Positions 32,921 to 44,471 of a stretch of 64,000 bases of DNA are shown piece after piece (position 1 is the first letter of the stretch; each line of letters opens with the position of its first letter). Origin of the DNA: Flammulina velutipes (Eukaryota; Basidiomycota; Agaricomycetes; Agaricales; Physalacriaceae); assembly GCA_011800155.1 (NCBI GenBank), contig CM022372.1:310001-374000 (forward strand), read 5' to 3'. Position numbers and translations under genes: made by a program. The notes beneath the pieces are model-generated. The model searched no databases, was not told the DNA's origin, and saw only the letters and a list, made by a program, of their open reading frames with translations.

Positions 32921-35039
32921 CTATCCTTCAACGTTTGCCAAACCAGCATTTCTAATAAGTTCTTCGGCGTGTTTAGACCGCGGCTTGATGTTACACTGGA
33001 AAGCCAACGGATGACTGAAAAACCATGAATAACGGAATACACCAAATAAGACGGCCACGCACTTCACAATTCCCGAGTCGGGCTCTGGGCTTGGCAGCAT
33101 CACTTTGCCGTCAGGTCCTTCGGCGGGGCTGATATCGAAGACAGCCAAGATACAAGCTGCTGCTATCCAAGCAGTATCGACGGCTTGGAATCGACCCTAT
33201 CGTCAAATACGATCAGAATGGTACAACTACAGAGGCAATGTCGTGAACATTACCGGGCAAACACGAGTTCCGTATCCGAACGCCACCTTCATCGCATCCG
33301 GGACAGTGTTATTCAGCTTTCCTTCTGCGTCTAAATAGCGCTCCGGCCAGAATCTGTCCGGGTCTTCGTAGGTTTCAGCACTGTGGAGAAGAGCCCTACA
33401 CCAAAGGTGAGGATGAATGGTCAATAGGAAAGAGACCAACTTACCACGAGTTTCCCGCCACCATGGTTCCCTTTGGAATGAAGAAACCTTTGTATATGTC
33501 GTCTGCTGCAGTCGCATGAGCCAGCGCTGTGAGGATAGCGATAAATAAGAGAATGCACATCTTTTACGAAGATTTACTTACTGACTGGAGCCGCCCAACG
33601 CAGAATTTCCTTCATTATAGCCGTAACATATGGCAAGTTTGCTTCGTCTGAGAATTCGGGGAGGCGTTCAGATCCCACAACGCGGTCGAGCTCGGCGTGT
33701 GCCTTAGCCTGCACGTCGGGATGAAGTACCATGAGCAAAATAACGAAGCGAATGACTCCGACAGTCTGCGACACGAATGTTAGCAAAACTGCTACCCAGA
33801 GCAGAACATGGCGTTTACTGTATCTGAGCCGCCGACATATAGCGTGCCGGACAACGATCGGATTATCGTGTCAGCGAATTGAGGGTCGTCCCACTTGTCT
33901 TGGATTTGGTCGGCCAGTACCGTCGTGAGGCAAGGACTCGCAGTTCCATTTTTCTGTCAGGTTCATGAGCGAGTTGATACATGATGAAAGCAGCGGAAAC
34001 TTACAAGCTGCTCCTGTAACCAATCGTATGGCGCGTCCCGCATCTCGAATCCCATGCGTTTGTATTCCTCGACATCCGCCCTCCATCCCAAGCCAGGAAT
34101 ACGCGACATCCATACCGGAATGTGTTGCACTGAGTGCAGATTAGTTGAGATAAAGCATAGAGGAGGAACTCAGCTTACACCAAGGAAACATATCCACCGG
34201 ATTAGATGCGGAAACTGACCTCTCTAAACCTTCAGAGCCCTTCTCGGCGATCTCAATGTACGGATCGTTCTCTAGCTGCACCTTCATGCCATAAGTCATC
34301 TGCAAAATAAGCGAGCCAGTCATGCTACCATCAATGAGTCTTTGAGATTTACAGACTGCGAAAATACACTCACTAGCGACAACTCTGATAGAAGTCATCT
34401 GGATTCTTGAGAATCTTCTTGATCAGGCCGTGAGCCATCGAAACCTCGAGTGGTCGATACTGTCGCGCGGCGACTTGACGGAAATGGGGAACGAACTCTT
34501 TGCGACAGGCTTTCCACAACGCCTTGTTGGAACTGAAGCCCCAGTTCCAGTTGAAACCCGCACTAGAATACCGAGTTATTGGGCATACAGACAGTGTGAT
34601 CGTGGTAGCTCACGCTTCATTAAGCAACGGAAGTCGAGGCCTACATTAGACGGTTCAACCTTGTGTATTGTTATAGACTCTGCACTTACCTCTCGGAATA
34701 AATATTGGCACGTCGCTCGAATAACTCTTCGATAGTCTTCATGTCGTTCAAGATGACGATCCTCGTGCCTAGCATGTTGACACTGATGATGGGAGAGTCT
34801 ACGAAAGGCATTAGGGTAAGCGCGAAAACCAACATTGATGCCAGGATGAAGGACGTACTCAGCTCTTTCGACATCTTCGCGAAAGCAATCCATTGTCCTT
34901 TGGGAGGTACGTCGAAGATGTTCCCGAGCACGGGAAGTCCCTTCGGCCCAGGTGGGTAGGGATACTTGTTGCGTCGAAAGAATACGAACAATAGCCCAAG
35001 GGCTCCGAGGAGGATAGCGACTTGCAAACGAGATAGCAT
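32921..35039 (-). CDS. Cytochrome P450 (P450-B)
   Basis: The N-terminal anchor is MLSRLQVAILLGALGLLFVF and the hinge YPYPPGPKGLPVLGNIFDVP. The I-helix is GGSDT followed across a splice by VGVIRFVILLMVLHPDVQ. ExxR is KEILRW, the PERF-like motif FWPERYLD, and the heme loop AFGYGTRVCP/GRFQAVD. The last splice gives NHPLAFQCNIKPRSKHAEEL. About twelve or more exons, all with short introns, total roughly 510 residues. It belongs to a different P450 subfamily from A and C (sequence clearly dissimilar outside motifs). It is head-to-head with P450-C, with a MITE in the shared upstream region. Confidence 0.88.
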
Positions 35040-35153
35040 TAGACGTGCTACATGACAAAGGTGACCTCTTTATAACACCGAGATGCGAAGAGACCGCAAA
35101 CTGATAAGTAGCATGACCGTGTTGGAGCGCGTTGCGGCATTTGCCACCAACAG

Positions 35154-35646
35154 CAAGAGGAAAGCCCGATCCAGATCTTGGACACTGATCAAGCCACGCG
35201 AGCCAAATGCCGATCAGGCGGCCGGCCACTGAAGGGAATTTCAGTGGCGCAAACCGTCGTCCATCTACCTTAGTATTCCGATCTCAATTAGTAGTGCTCT
35301 CTCATGAAAGAAGGTTTTCTGCGAAGACATGTAACTTTCTGTGACCGATTCTTGCATAACATACTGGAATCCTTTCACTCAGATATCTGGTATATTCTCA
35401 CAGGTTGGGAGACCTTCTATTAGTTGTGAGGTGAGATGATATGGCATACAAATGACTCTAAAAATTGTATTTTCTTGTGTCATGAGAGTGGTAGACGAAC
35501 TCGATAAGTGGCGCAGCGGTTGTAAGGACCGGAATCCTTGATCCATTGATGGCCGTGAAGGTCACGAGATCTTCCTCCTTCCTTTTTCTGGGGGGTGGGT
35601 GGGTCGTGGGAATCGTTTCCAAGATCTGAATCGGGCTTTCCTCTTG
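35154..35646. mobile_element. MITE, hAT-like, copy 2 (493 bp) between two P450 genes
   Basis: The same family as 2604-3092, with the same CAAGAGGAAAGCCCGAT / ATCGGGCTTTCCTCTTG ends and nearly identical interior. The target duplication is ACCAACAG (35146-35153 and 35647-35654), different from copy 1. It fills more than half of the 942 bp separating the start codons of P450-B (35039) and P450-C (35982). Confidence 0.92.
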
Positions 35647-35981
35647 ACCAACAGAGTTAAGGCTAATAGCCGCCGGCACCATCCTTTTTACCTCATCCCA
35701 TCGCTCACTAGAAATCTCCGTAGATATGTCCAACGGGGAAATCTCGCGCTCTGAAGAACATTGTCTCGTTAAGGTACGTTGTTGATCATTGTCAGTATCC
35801 TATTGTCTCCACTTACACCCTTTTGTCAATCTAGATGGCACTTCGTGCGGTCCGACTAACCTCAATCAGACTCTAGTTATGTCTGATCTCAAATAGGTGG
35901 TTGTCACAATTTAGAAATGACAAACGATATAACTCAAAGCCAGCCTAGAAGCTGCAATTGTATCGCACAAGTCCAGCCAAT

Positions 35982-37954
35982 ATGTCCACTCTGCGTTCTT
36001 TCTCGACCCCCTTCATCGACCTCCCCGTTCTCGATCGTCAAATGGTGCTCAGCTGGCAAGCTCTCGTCAGCTACACCTTCGCCTTCCTCCTCATTCGCTG
36101 GGTCTTCTCAAATAAACCCGCCCATCCACTTCCTCCCGGCCCGAAGGGATGGCCAGTTCTAGGAAACCTCCTCGAGTTAAACGACCGCTCCTGGCACAAG
36201 TTTTCGGAATGGAAGTCTGTCTATGGTACTTCCATTCTGCTTCTAGTTTTTGAGCTCGTTCTGACTCTTATCCTAGGCCCGCTTGTGTACATCAATATCG
36301 CTGGTCAGAACGCCATTGTCATCAACAGCCACAAGGTAGCTGCAGACCTCCTCGACCGACGCGCTGGCATCTACTCCGATCGCGCAAAGAACATCGTCAC
36401 TGGCGTCCTAACTGGCGGCCTCATGTTCGCGTTTTCCCAGCACAACGACCTGTGGAAGCGCATGCGCCGGGGTGCACACGAGTGAGTAATTCATTTTTTT
36501 GCTCACGACTAACCTGACTCGCTCCGCAGAGCTATGCATATGCAGGTAGCGAAGAATTATCATGGACATCAGGAGGCCGAGACCGTTCTCCTCGTGGAGC
36601 AGCTTCTGAAGCATCCTAATGCTTGGGATAATCATATCCGACGTACAGGTGTCTCGCTCATGATGTCGATCTTGTACGGCGTACCTCCACTCAAAGACTC
36701 GAACGATCCCGTCATCAATCGCGTCAACCATTTCTCAGAGCGCGCTCTTCATGCTGCGAATCCCGGGTCCTTCTTGGTCGAGTACTTCAATTGGATGCAG
36801 TACCTTCCTCGCTGGATGTCTCCGTGGCGCCGATATGCAGAGGATTGGTTCGCCAAAGACTCTGTTATGTTCAAAGAACTTTTCCACCTTACTTCGGCTC
36901 GGAAAGAGGCAGGCGACGACACGGCTAGTGTGTGTGGCATGCTCATCGACGACCAGCGTCAGTTGCGCACTAATCTCACCGACGTCGAGGGTTCTTGGGT
37001 TGCCGCCAATCTTTAGTATGTTCTATCATTTTCTTTCTGCGCTTCAATCGCTTATTGCACTCATTTAGCTCTGCTGGTGCCGAAACGGTGCGCTTGTCTA
37101 GCTTGTTATCACACGCAAACTTACAATTTTCAGACTTCGGGCCAGATGGCATGGTTCTTCATGGCTATGCAGCTGTATCCAAGGACTCAGAAGGCTGCAC
37201 AGGAAGAGATTGACCGAGTCGTTGGTCGAGAGCGTATGCCTTCATTCAGAGACTTTGAACAGATGCCGTACATTCGGGCTCTTGTCAAGGAGTGTTTGCG
37301 CTGGCGTAGCGTAACGCCTCTCGGTATGTGTAGTTATCTTGTGATGTTGCTTCGTCCTGATCGAACGACAGGTGGGCCTCATCGTCTCTGCCAGGACGAT
37401 ATCTATGAGGGTATGCTGATCCCCGCGGATACTGTCTGTATCGTCAACGTCTATGGGCTCAACCACGACCCCGAAATCTACGGCCCCGATGCTGAAGAGT
37501 TTTGTCCCGAGCGTCACCTCGATGGCGATAAACTCAAACCTGCACTCCCCGACACCAAGGAAGAAAACCACGTCACATATGGATTTGGACGCAGGTGCGC
37601 ATTGTTCAATTTACGTCGGGGCGCTCTCTCATTGAAACAACTAGAATCTGTGTTGGGCGGCATGTCGCTAATAACAGTCTGTTCATTCAGATCGCTTCCG
37701 TTCTCTGGGCGTTCAATATCACAGCTGGTCCTGGGGGAGATGGAAAGGTCGTTCCTCCCAACCCTATGGACAGCGATAACCAAGGGCTTGCGGTGTAAGT
37801 AAATTCGTTTTCGGTTAGTTTCTTGGCTTATATAACTCTTTCAAGTCGTCCCATGGCCTTCACATGCAAGGTCACTCCTCGCGCTCACCCAACCGAACTC
37901 TCGCCTATCATTCAGCAGGTGAAGGAGAATTTTGGACTGCAGGACTATCAGTAA
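35982..37954 (+). CDS. Cytochrome P450 (P450-C), paralogue of P450-A
   Basis: Start MSTLRSFSTPFIDLPVLD. An anchor (LVSYTFAFLLIRWVF) and hinge PLPPGPKGWPVLGNLLELND follow. The I-helix is SAGAET/TSGQMAWFFMAMQ, ExxR is KECLRW, the PERF-like motif FCPERHLD, and the heme loop [16 protein letters not shown]. Exon order and intron positions match P450-A almost one for one, so the two arose by duplication. Stop TAA at 37952, after VKENFGLQDYQ. About 510 residues. Within the proposed cluster it would hydroxylate or further oxidise the isoprenoid intermediate; position and substrate are unknown. Confidence 0.9.
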
Positions 37955-39500
37955 CTTCGCAGCGATTGTAACCATAAACATAGATCAAAGAATTCAAAGT
38001 TTGGTAGAACAGAACCGCAGTGATATCTTCGTTACTAGTTTCTTTCGTGATACAATGTACCCACCTTACAGTGTTATAGGTTCAAAGTCGGATTCTCTGT
38101 TATCGACCGTTACAACCCTAGGCGTGACTTGAACTCCCATATCACGGTGGAGTGTGGAGTGTTGAGAACTTGAAAATATGGGGGATCTTACAACTTAAGA
38201 TCGAATAGATCTCCCAATATTTGGGCTTTCTCTTCGATTTGGAGCTTTTCTCAAAGGTCAAAGGTCAAGTCATTATACAGATTACAGCCGGCGAGTCCCT
38301 TCGTTGAATTGGCGTTCATTACCCGTTTAGGACGGTCAGCTAAACCCGGATCCTTTTGCCTCCGTACCACCATCCGCAAAGTGAGTTTGTAAACCCGTTT
38401 GCCATCCTTTATCTCACTGACTTGCGTTAAGGGTCGTTCTCGACTCATTCATGTCTTATCCATCATTTCTCTCGTTGAGAGTGAGCAACATCCAAAATGT
38501 CCCATATTCAGCACTGTGCTTCGCGCAAACAATCATCCTAGATTCGTATCCATCAAAGACCCCCACAATCCGACAGTCTTGACGCCATATCCATAACCTG
38601 GTGGCGTTAACGAAGCTATGGCAATGCCCCAACCTGATTGACTTGCGTTCGTCGAGAACGACCATCATTCTCGCCCGCCGTACCCTGCAGCAACTCCCGT
38701 ACGTTCGATATCTCCTAATGAACTATCTCGCACGTTTCCGACTCGAAGGATATACTACTATCTGATATTTCTCGTCAGATGCACGCTCCCAGCCTGCTCT
38801 ATGTGTTCACGACCGTGACGCCTACTTCAGAATCATAGTTTTGTATCATGGACTCGATGACTGTGACTGCTCGTTAATCCAATGATCTACGACCAGCCAA
38901 GTAAGTGAAGTCGTTCTCCTCAACTTACTACCAGTACGTTCCTCTCTCCTCTCTAAAATCTGGTCAAATCTAACGACCATTCATTCAGCTCTATTATTTG
39001 GTTTGTACTCGCCACTGCGACACACTTCACAAGTGTAGATGCGAAAATCATACATGTCAATGACAAACCTTCGGCTCATGCGCTTAGTTCTAGCGAAGCC
39101 CGATTCCGTAACCAACATTGGAACTTGAACGAAAACATTGACGTTCGGAAGGCCAGTCCGTTCGGATCGCTCTTCGTCGACAGCTCGGGATTGAATTTGA
39201 GCCTCCAAAGTCGAACATCCTAAGCCATTCAGCGAAATGTCCATATGCTCGCCGCATTCACAAGAGACGGGTCTTCAAGGATGGTGTATGAGCCTCGAAG
39301 ATCATTCGTGAGTAGTAGAGATTTTCGTAACTTTGTATGGTTGTAGTGGGAATCGGTCAATGACGGGGATGTGGGAATATGTCTAAATGATAGGTCTGAT
39401 TCGTTTCTATGGAATTGGTGTACTACGAGGAAAGAAAACATACAGTACGTGAATCTCTATCGTACATTCGACTCCTACTAACAGAAATATTTCTAGGGCT
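37955..39500. other. Intergenic, 1.5 kb
   Basis: Short frames only. Minus-strand pieces at 38456-38668 (SFVNATRLWIWRQDCRIVGV) and 38981-39244 (LPNVNVFVQVPMLVTESG) may be remnants of decayed genes, but no family or exon chain can be supported. Confidence 0.35.
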
Positions 39501-40563
39501 TCAGGCAAAGTGACGAACCCAAAATGGAAGAACCTGGCTAATACAGAGCCATGCCTAGAACATACCGTTCAGTGAGTTTCTAGGAACAGTTCTACGACCG
39601 TTCGCATACCATATAGTACCTCAGGGAAACTTTGTCTTCGTACTCCGACCGCTGAGTCAATATACGTGTCGCGAGGTACGTCCCGAGCATGACATAGGAC
39701 GCAATCTGGAGCGCACTCAACTTCCAAAAGATGGAAAGCCCGAAAGTCCATGCAAGTACGACGGTGAAAGTCATCTTCCTGCTGAACTCTGGCATGACCA
39801 CCGGGAAGGTAATACGTTCCTGCATCCTATCCCCGACTTCATCGCGGAAGTCCTGCACATGAATCGTTGTCGAGATCAACAAGGTACTGACATATGGGAT
39901 GATCCATTCTATTCCGCCGCCTCCTATCGTGAGAGTGAGTGTTAATTTTAGCAACCAGGTTAATTCGACATACGAGCGCCACTGATTCTTGCGGCTCCAA
40001 CGTTCCAGGACACGAGGCCGACAGCGTTCAGAAAGTTCTTGGAATACCAGGCATTGTCCAAACCGAGCTCGTTATACACAACGAAAGACAGTGTCAAGGA
40101 TACTCCAGGGTAGACGACATCGAACGCAACGGACAACGCCAGACAGATCGGGACGAGTGCCCAACGTAGTATCTTCGTTCCTCTCACGGTCATCAGACCA
40201 GCGGGAATAGGTCTGTATGGCTTGTTGATGGTATCTTCCTCGACGCCGTACATCTGATTCGCGGCGCAGAACTGGAGGAGGTAGAGCCAAATCCAAACAA
40301 GCAGCTTGGGAAAGGTATTCAAGGAGAGCTGTGGTGCGGCGAGCACGCCATAAAAAAGCTGGCACCATTAGTATTGGGCTGGCTATAGTATTAGAGAAGC
40401 TTACTGTGGGAACAATAACTGTTTTGTAGTCTGAATGAGTGAAGGCATACGCTGTGGCGCCCAACCACCGGAGCCCGTTTAGCACGTCCTGCGCAAGAAT
40501 CTCGGACACGTTCGAGGAACCATGTCCCATCTTGACGCGATAATGAGAGGAAACTGAGGTCAT
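39501..40563 (-). CDS. UbiA-family membrane prenyltransferase / terpene cyclase
   Basis: Exons 40405-40563, 39974-40358, 39610-39923 and 39501-39554 (introns 46, 51 and 55 nt) give exactly 303 residues, the usual UbiA size. The first metal-binding motif is NQMYGVEEDTINKPYRPIPA, i.e. N-x(7)-ED in place of the canonical NDxxDxxxD; the NKPxRPIPxG tail is typical of fungal members. The second motif is IHVQDFRDEVGDR (DxxxD). Hydrophobic helices surround both (LLVWIWLYLLQFC, WALVPICLALSVAF, MTFTVVLAWTFGLSIFW). Fungal relatives include UbiA-type sesquiterpene and diterpene cyclases as well as aromatic prenyltransferases; sequence alone does not decide which. It lies in the membrane. It is the only skeleton-building enzyme in the region and therefore the presumed core of the cluster. 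Confidence 0.9.
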
Positions 40564-41198
40564 GATTAAGGATAGAGGAGAGGACTTTCGTTTTTCTGAG
40601 CAATTAAAACTGCGAAGGTTATTGAGATATATAGTGACCCGGTGGCTGGATCTTAGTAATACAAGAAAATCCCAACCAAGTAGGTCACCTATCTGCTTTC
40701 AGTGCAGAAAGTACGTGCAATGATAGGTATCCGAGTCAAGTAAAATGGCTCTTCTGATTTGAATTTCATAAGATAGTCGGTGGTCGGATAGCCGGAATTT
40801 TACTCATACCATTGCGTCGTGATGTGGATTGGTACATGTCCCTGTACAATAAGCTTACTGTCCACTCAAACGATATCGAAACAATGTAAGGACATCAATT
40901 AAACGTGGACGACGGAACCTTAGCAATACGAACCCGGAATTTTCTATGATTTGGAGTCCTTGGAACCTCCAGTAAATATAGTAATACCGCAGCCATCACT
41001 CCCCTCCTTGCGCGTTTATTTTCTACGCCACACTACGAAAGAACTCTTCAAGCTTATAGTTCAAGAAGATACTGAGATCTGAGATTCATAATTAAGATCT
41101 TACCAAATTACATCGCTTCTCCGATTCGTATCTGCCAGTAACGACATCCCTTTGCTACAAGTTCCCGCAGATTCACATTCGTTAGAGATAGCAATCTT
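40564..41198. other. Intergenic, 0.63 kb
   Basis: This is the promoter region of the UbiA gene and the 3' flank of the next minus-strand gene. No frame or repeat is supported. Confidence 0.4.
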
Positions 41199-42851
41199 TC
41201 AACCGACAGACCATTTCAGGCGGCTATCAAGACTAAGTTCACCCAATAGATCCACATCCCTGAAGACGATCGCAGACGTGAGAACTCCCCTCTTCAACGT
41301 TCCTCGAGTTTCCATATCCAGCATCCTCAACGCCGACGATACGAATAGAAGTGGTGTGACGACATACGCGGCCTCAGCCCCATCAATGCGTCCGACCACA
41401 GATACGTCGGGTTGTTCCGTCAAAGACCTATCTTCAGAATACCCTAACATAACGTTTGATATTAGACTTAGTATCCCACAATCACGCAACCAGACACTAA
41501 CCTTTGCCATAGAAGATCTGGGAGAACCGTCCACGCAGTAGTCTAGGACGAATCAATTAGCTTTGTGGAGTCAATTGAACAGTAAACGGAATAATATACT
41601 GGTCTTTGGACGGACCCTCGAACGAGGCCACGCCATGAGTGAACAACTTCGGATGCGCCAAGAGCAGCTTTCTTCCCCATGGCCTACCAACCAAAAATAG
41701 AAACACGGCAAAGTAGAACTTGAACAGGAGGAAGGCCCAGAGTGTGGGAAGCACGAAGTATGCATGAAAATGCACCGAATGTGGCGCAGTCGACCCGGAC
41801 TTGGAATCTTCAAGGTAGATATCTAGGACTTGAGACATATGCACGACGGATGGATCTAAAAGTATCTCCATGAGTAGAAGTCCAAATTATGGGGTTGGTA
41901 TATACCAGCGACGAAGTAAGGAACGAGATAGCCGTCGACTCGAGGGTCTTTCATCGCCCCGAACGAATTACCCTTCACAGGCGAAGACTTGCCGACTGGA
42001 TTTGGAATGGGCCAGATATTCGACAGGTCTTCGCGCACTGCCATCAAATCCACCATACCCTGTGAGAAACCATGAATCGCGGACTCGAATGTCGTGTAAT
42101 GAACTGTAAACTAAGTAAGCAATAGAAATATTAAGCTATACAGTTACATTTACCTCCGTAACGGCCTGTACTTTCAAAGCGGCAAAACATGTCAATTGTA
42201 GACGGAATACCATGTTTGGCGATGATGGCTTTCTTCGTTTCAAGGACACCGAGATCGCAAGGCATGCAATCAAACGCCTGTAGTCAGAATGTCACTATCA
42301 TTCAATACAATACGGGAAACACAAACCGCAGCATGCAAAATAGTGACGCCAGCATCTACCGCATCATGATGATGCTGAAGGTGCATCCTTTCGATGAACT
42401 CCGGTTCGCCTAGACACAATCATAGTGTCGAGAAGTTGATTGTGGTAACAGAATTTGGACTAACCGGTAATGTCAAGATAGTTGGCGTGTCCTTTGATAC
42501 ACGCTTTCACGACTGGCTCACCGAATAAGCGGAACGGACCGACACAGTTCATGATCACTAAGCAAATAATAATCATGAGCCGTGCACAATACTATGAGCG
42601 TGCAAAGAACCACCTTTAGCTTGGTGTGCCATCTCAAGCATCTTCAAGTCATCTGTTACATCAGCAACAATGACCTCCGGGATCGGAGCTGATTTGCATT
42701 CGAGGGATTGCTGGAGGGACTTGAGAGCGATTGTGTTCCTTCCAGCGATACCCCAAGTAAATCCTGCGGGAAGATCTTTCGCGTTGGCGATTTCTTTCAC
42801 TACGAAACCAGCAGTAAAGCCTGTGGCCCCGTAAACGATGAGGTCGAGCAT
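41199..42851 (-). CDS. Saccharopine-dehydrogenase-like oxidoreductase
   Basis: The Rossmann N-terminus is MLDLIVYGATGFTAGFVVKE, followed by AGRNTIALKSL and VIVADVTDD. Downstream exons read NCVGPFRLFGEPVVKACIKG, HANYLDIT/GEPEFIERMHL and AAFDCMPCDLGVLETKKAI. A membrane-like segment follows (WAFLLFKFYFAVFLFLVG). The end splices to LLRGRFSQIFYGKGYSEDRS and YVVTPLLFVSSALRML. This matches the family of saccharopine-dehydrogenase-like / trans-acting enoyl-reductase-like proteins found in fungal and actinobacterial lipid and terpenoid pathways. About 420 residues with seven or eight exons. It is divergent from the NmrA-like gene over 293 bp. It probably performs an NAD(P)H-dependent reduction of an enal/enone intermediate; this is inference. 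Confidence 0.85.
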
Positions 42852-43144
42852 GAGTGGAGTGTTAATTCATAAGCAACGTCTTGTCAGTTTTTGAACTGCC
42901 TCGAACGCCGGCTGCGATGAAGACGGTCGTTGCAAAGCTTGATTTGGTATAGATATGTCGTTTTAATCAGGCTGGTAGACTCATCGGAAGCGGACTCGTT
43001 ACTATTCAATCGCAGGCATAACTCTTCCGGTTCCTGTATGAGTTGATTCCTTTCCCACGGAGCTCTTGTAGACATGTCCAAGTAAGAAGCGCTGAAGATA
43101 AGTACAAAAGGATCTACTTACTTGTTCTAATCTACCATCAGACA
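42852..43144. promoter_or_regulatory. Divergent promoter region between two reductase genes
   Basis: 293 bp separate the start codons of the saccharopine-dehydrogenase-like and NmrA-like genes, transcribed away from each other. No specific motif can be named. The arrangement would allow co-regulation. Confidence 0.5.
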
Positions 43145-44227
43145 ATGTCGACTTACGAGACTTTTGCTATCGTAGGACTTGGGCGTCTTGGTATCGATAT
43201 CGCTCGTGGGATTCTGGAGGTCAAGCGCTCCAAGCGTCCTGAAGTGAACGTCAAACTCATCATCCGTCATGTACACCAATAGTACTTATCTCTTTTGATT
43301 CTATCACTGACAAAAATGTAGGAATCGTTGTCCTCTGGTGAAGCGAACACGCTAGAAGCGGATGGCGCGGAGGTTCACAAGGTTGACTACAGTAGGCCCG
43401 CCACCATCCTCGCTGCGTTGGAGGGCGTCGATGTCCTGGTATCCACCATCGGCTACTACGGACTCTCAGCGCAAGATGCCTTAGCCGACCTTGCCAAGAC
43501 CTCCGGAGTGCGTCTGTTTGTTCCCAGTGAATTCGGCGCGCGCAGCGACGCAATGGCAGATGAAGCATTCACAATCAAAGAGCGCTTCCGACAGAAACTG
43601 ATCGCGAACGGTGTCAATTACGCTGTTTTCTACTCTGGCTTCTGGGCTGATTTTGATCTCCGTCCGTGAGTACTTGTTCACTGGCATCCATACCTACACG
43701 AGTTCGACTAATGGTACTATCTACGTATAGAATGATCCTGAGTGGGTGGTTCGGAATGGATCTCAAGAATAGGAAGATAGATAAATGGACGAGTTGGGAC
43801 GTGCCCCTCTCGTTCACGACACAGAGAGATGTGGCGCGGTTTGTGGTCCACGTCCTGACCATGCTGTCTCCAGATCAGTTGGAGAACAGGATTTTCCGTA
43901 TTGAGGGTGATCGTCAGGTAAGATACCGACCTGGTCGTCCATTGAAGGCTCCGACTAATGGATTTTGAGACATGGGACTCGTTGTTCTCTGCATTCTTGG
44001 ATCGATCAGGAGAAAAATGGAGAGACATGGACGTAATCTACCGAACACGCGCGGAGCTCGATGCCAAGCTGGAGAACGAGCCCGGAGATGTGGGTAAAAG
44101 ACTTTTGAGAGCGGCAGAAGACGGCATGTTCTGCGTTGAGGTAGATGGAGCGGGATTGGATAACGAAGTGTTCCCCAGTTGGAATGCAGAGAAAGCCCTG
44201 GATGTTATGATTGCAAGCTTCGCGTAG
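43145..44227 (+). CDS. NmrA-like / isoflavone-reductase-like NAD(P)-binding protein
   Basis: The N-terminus MSTYETFAIVGLGRLGIDIA carries the dinucleotide-binding GxGxxG. Next come LEGVDVLVSTIGYYGLSAQD and the family's GVRLFVPSEFGARSD (SEFG motif), then FYSGFWADFDLRP/MILSGWFG and RDVARFVVHVL. The lysine of the KxxxxxxL segment (FTIKERFRQKL) is present. Four exons splice cleanly (RH/ESLSSG, RP/MILSG, DRQ/TWDSLFS), giving about 310 residues. In the family these act as reductases of phenylpropanoid or other small-molecule substrates, or as redox sensors. Its position between two other reductases supports a catalytic role. Confidence 0.87.
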
Positions 44228-44471
44228 TAGCCGTACGAGATTCAAATCAATGCGTCATTATGGACAGATCTAGGGCACGATCCTACGCATCGATCAAATA
44301 GAAGCCGGAATCAATAGTGGTGCCCATTGAATATTGAATACCGGAGCTGGCGAATGTGCGCTCTATACAATCATGCCGGAAGATGACAACTCCCTAGTCA
44401 TATACGCTGATACAATATACCGAATACTTCATAACAGCAGCACCAAGTGATTGCCTTACTAACTAATCCCA

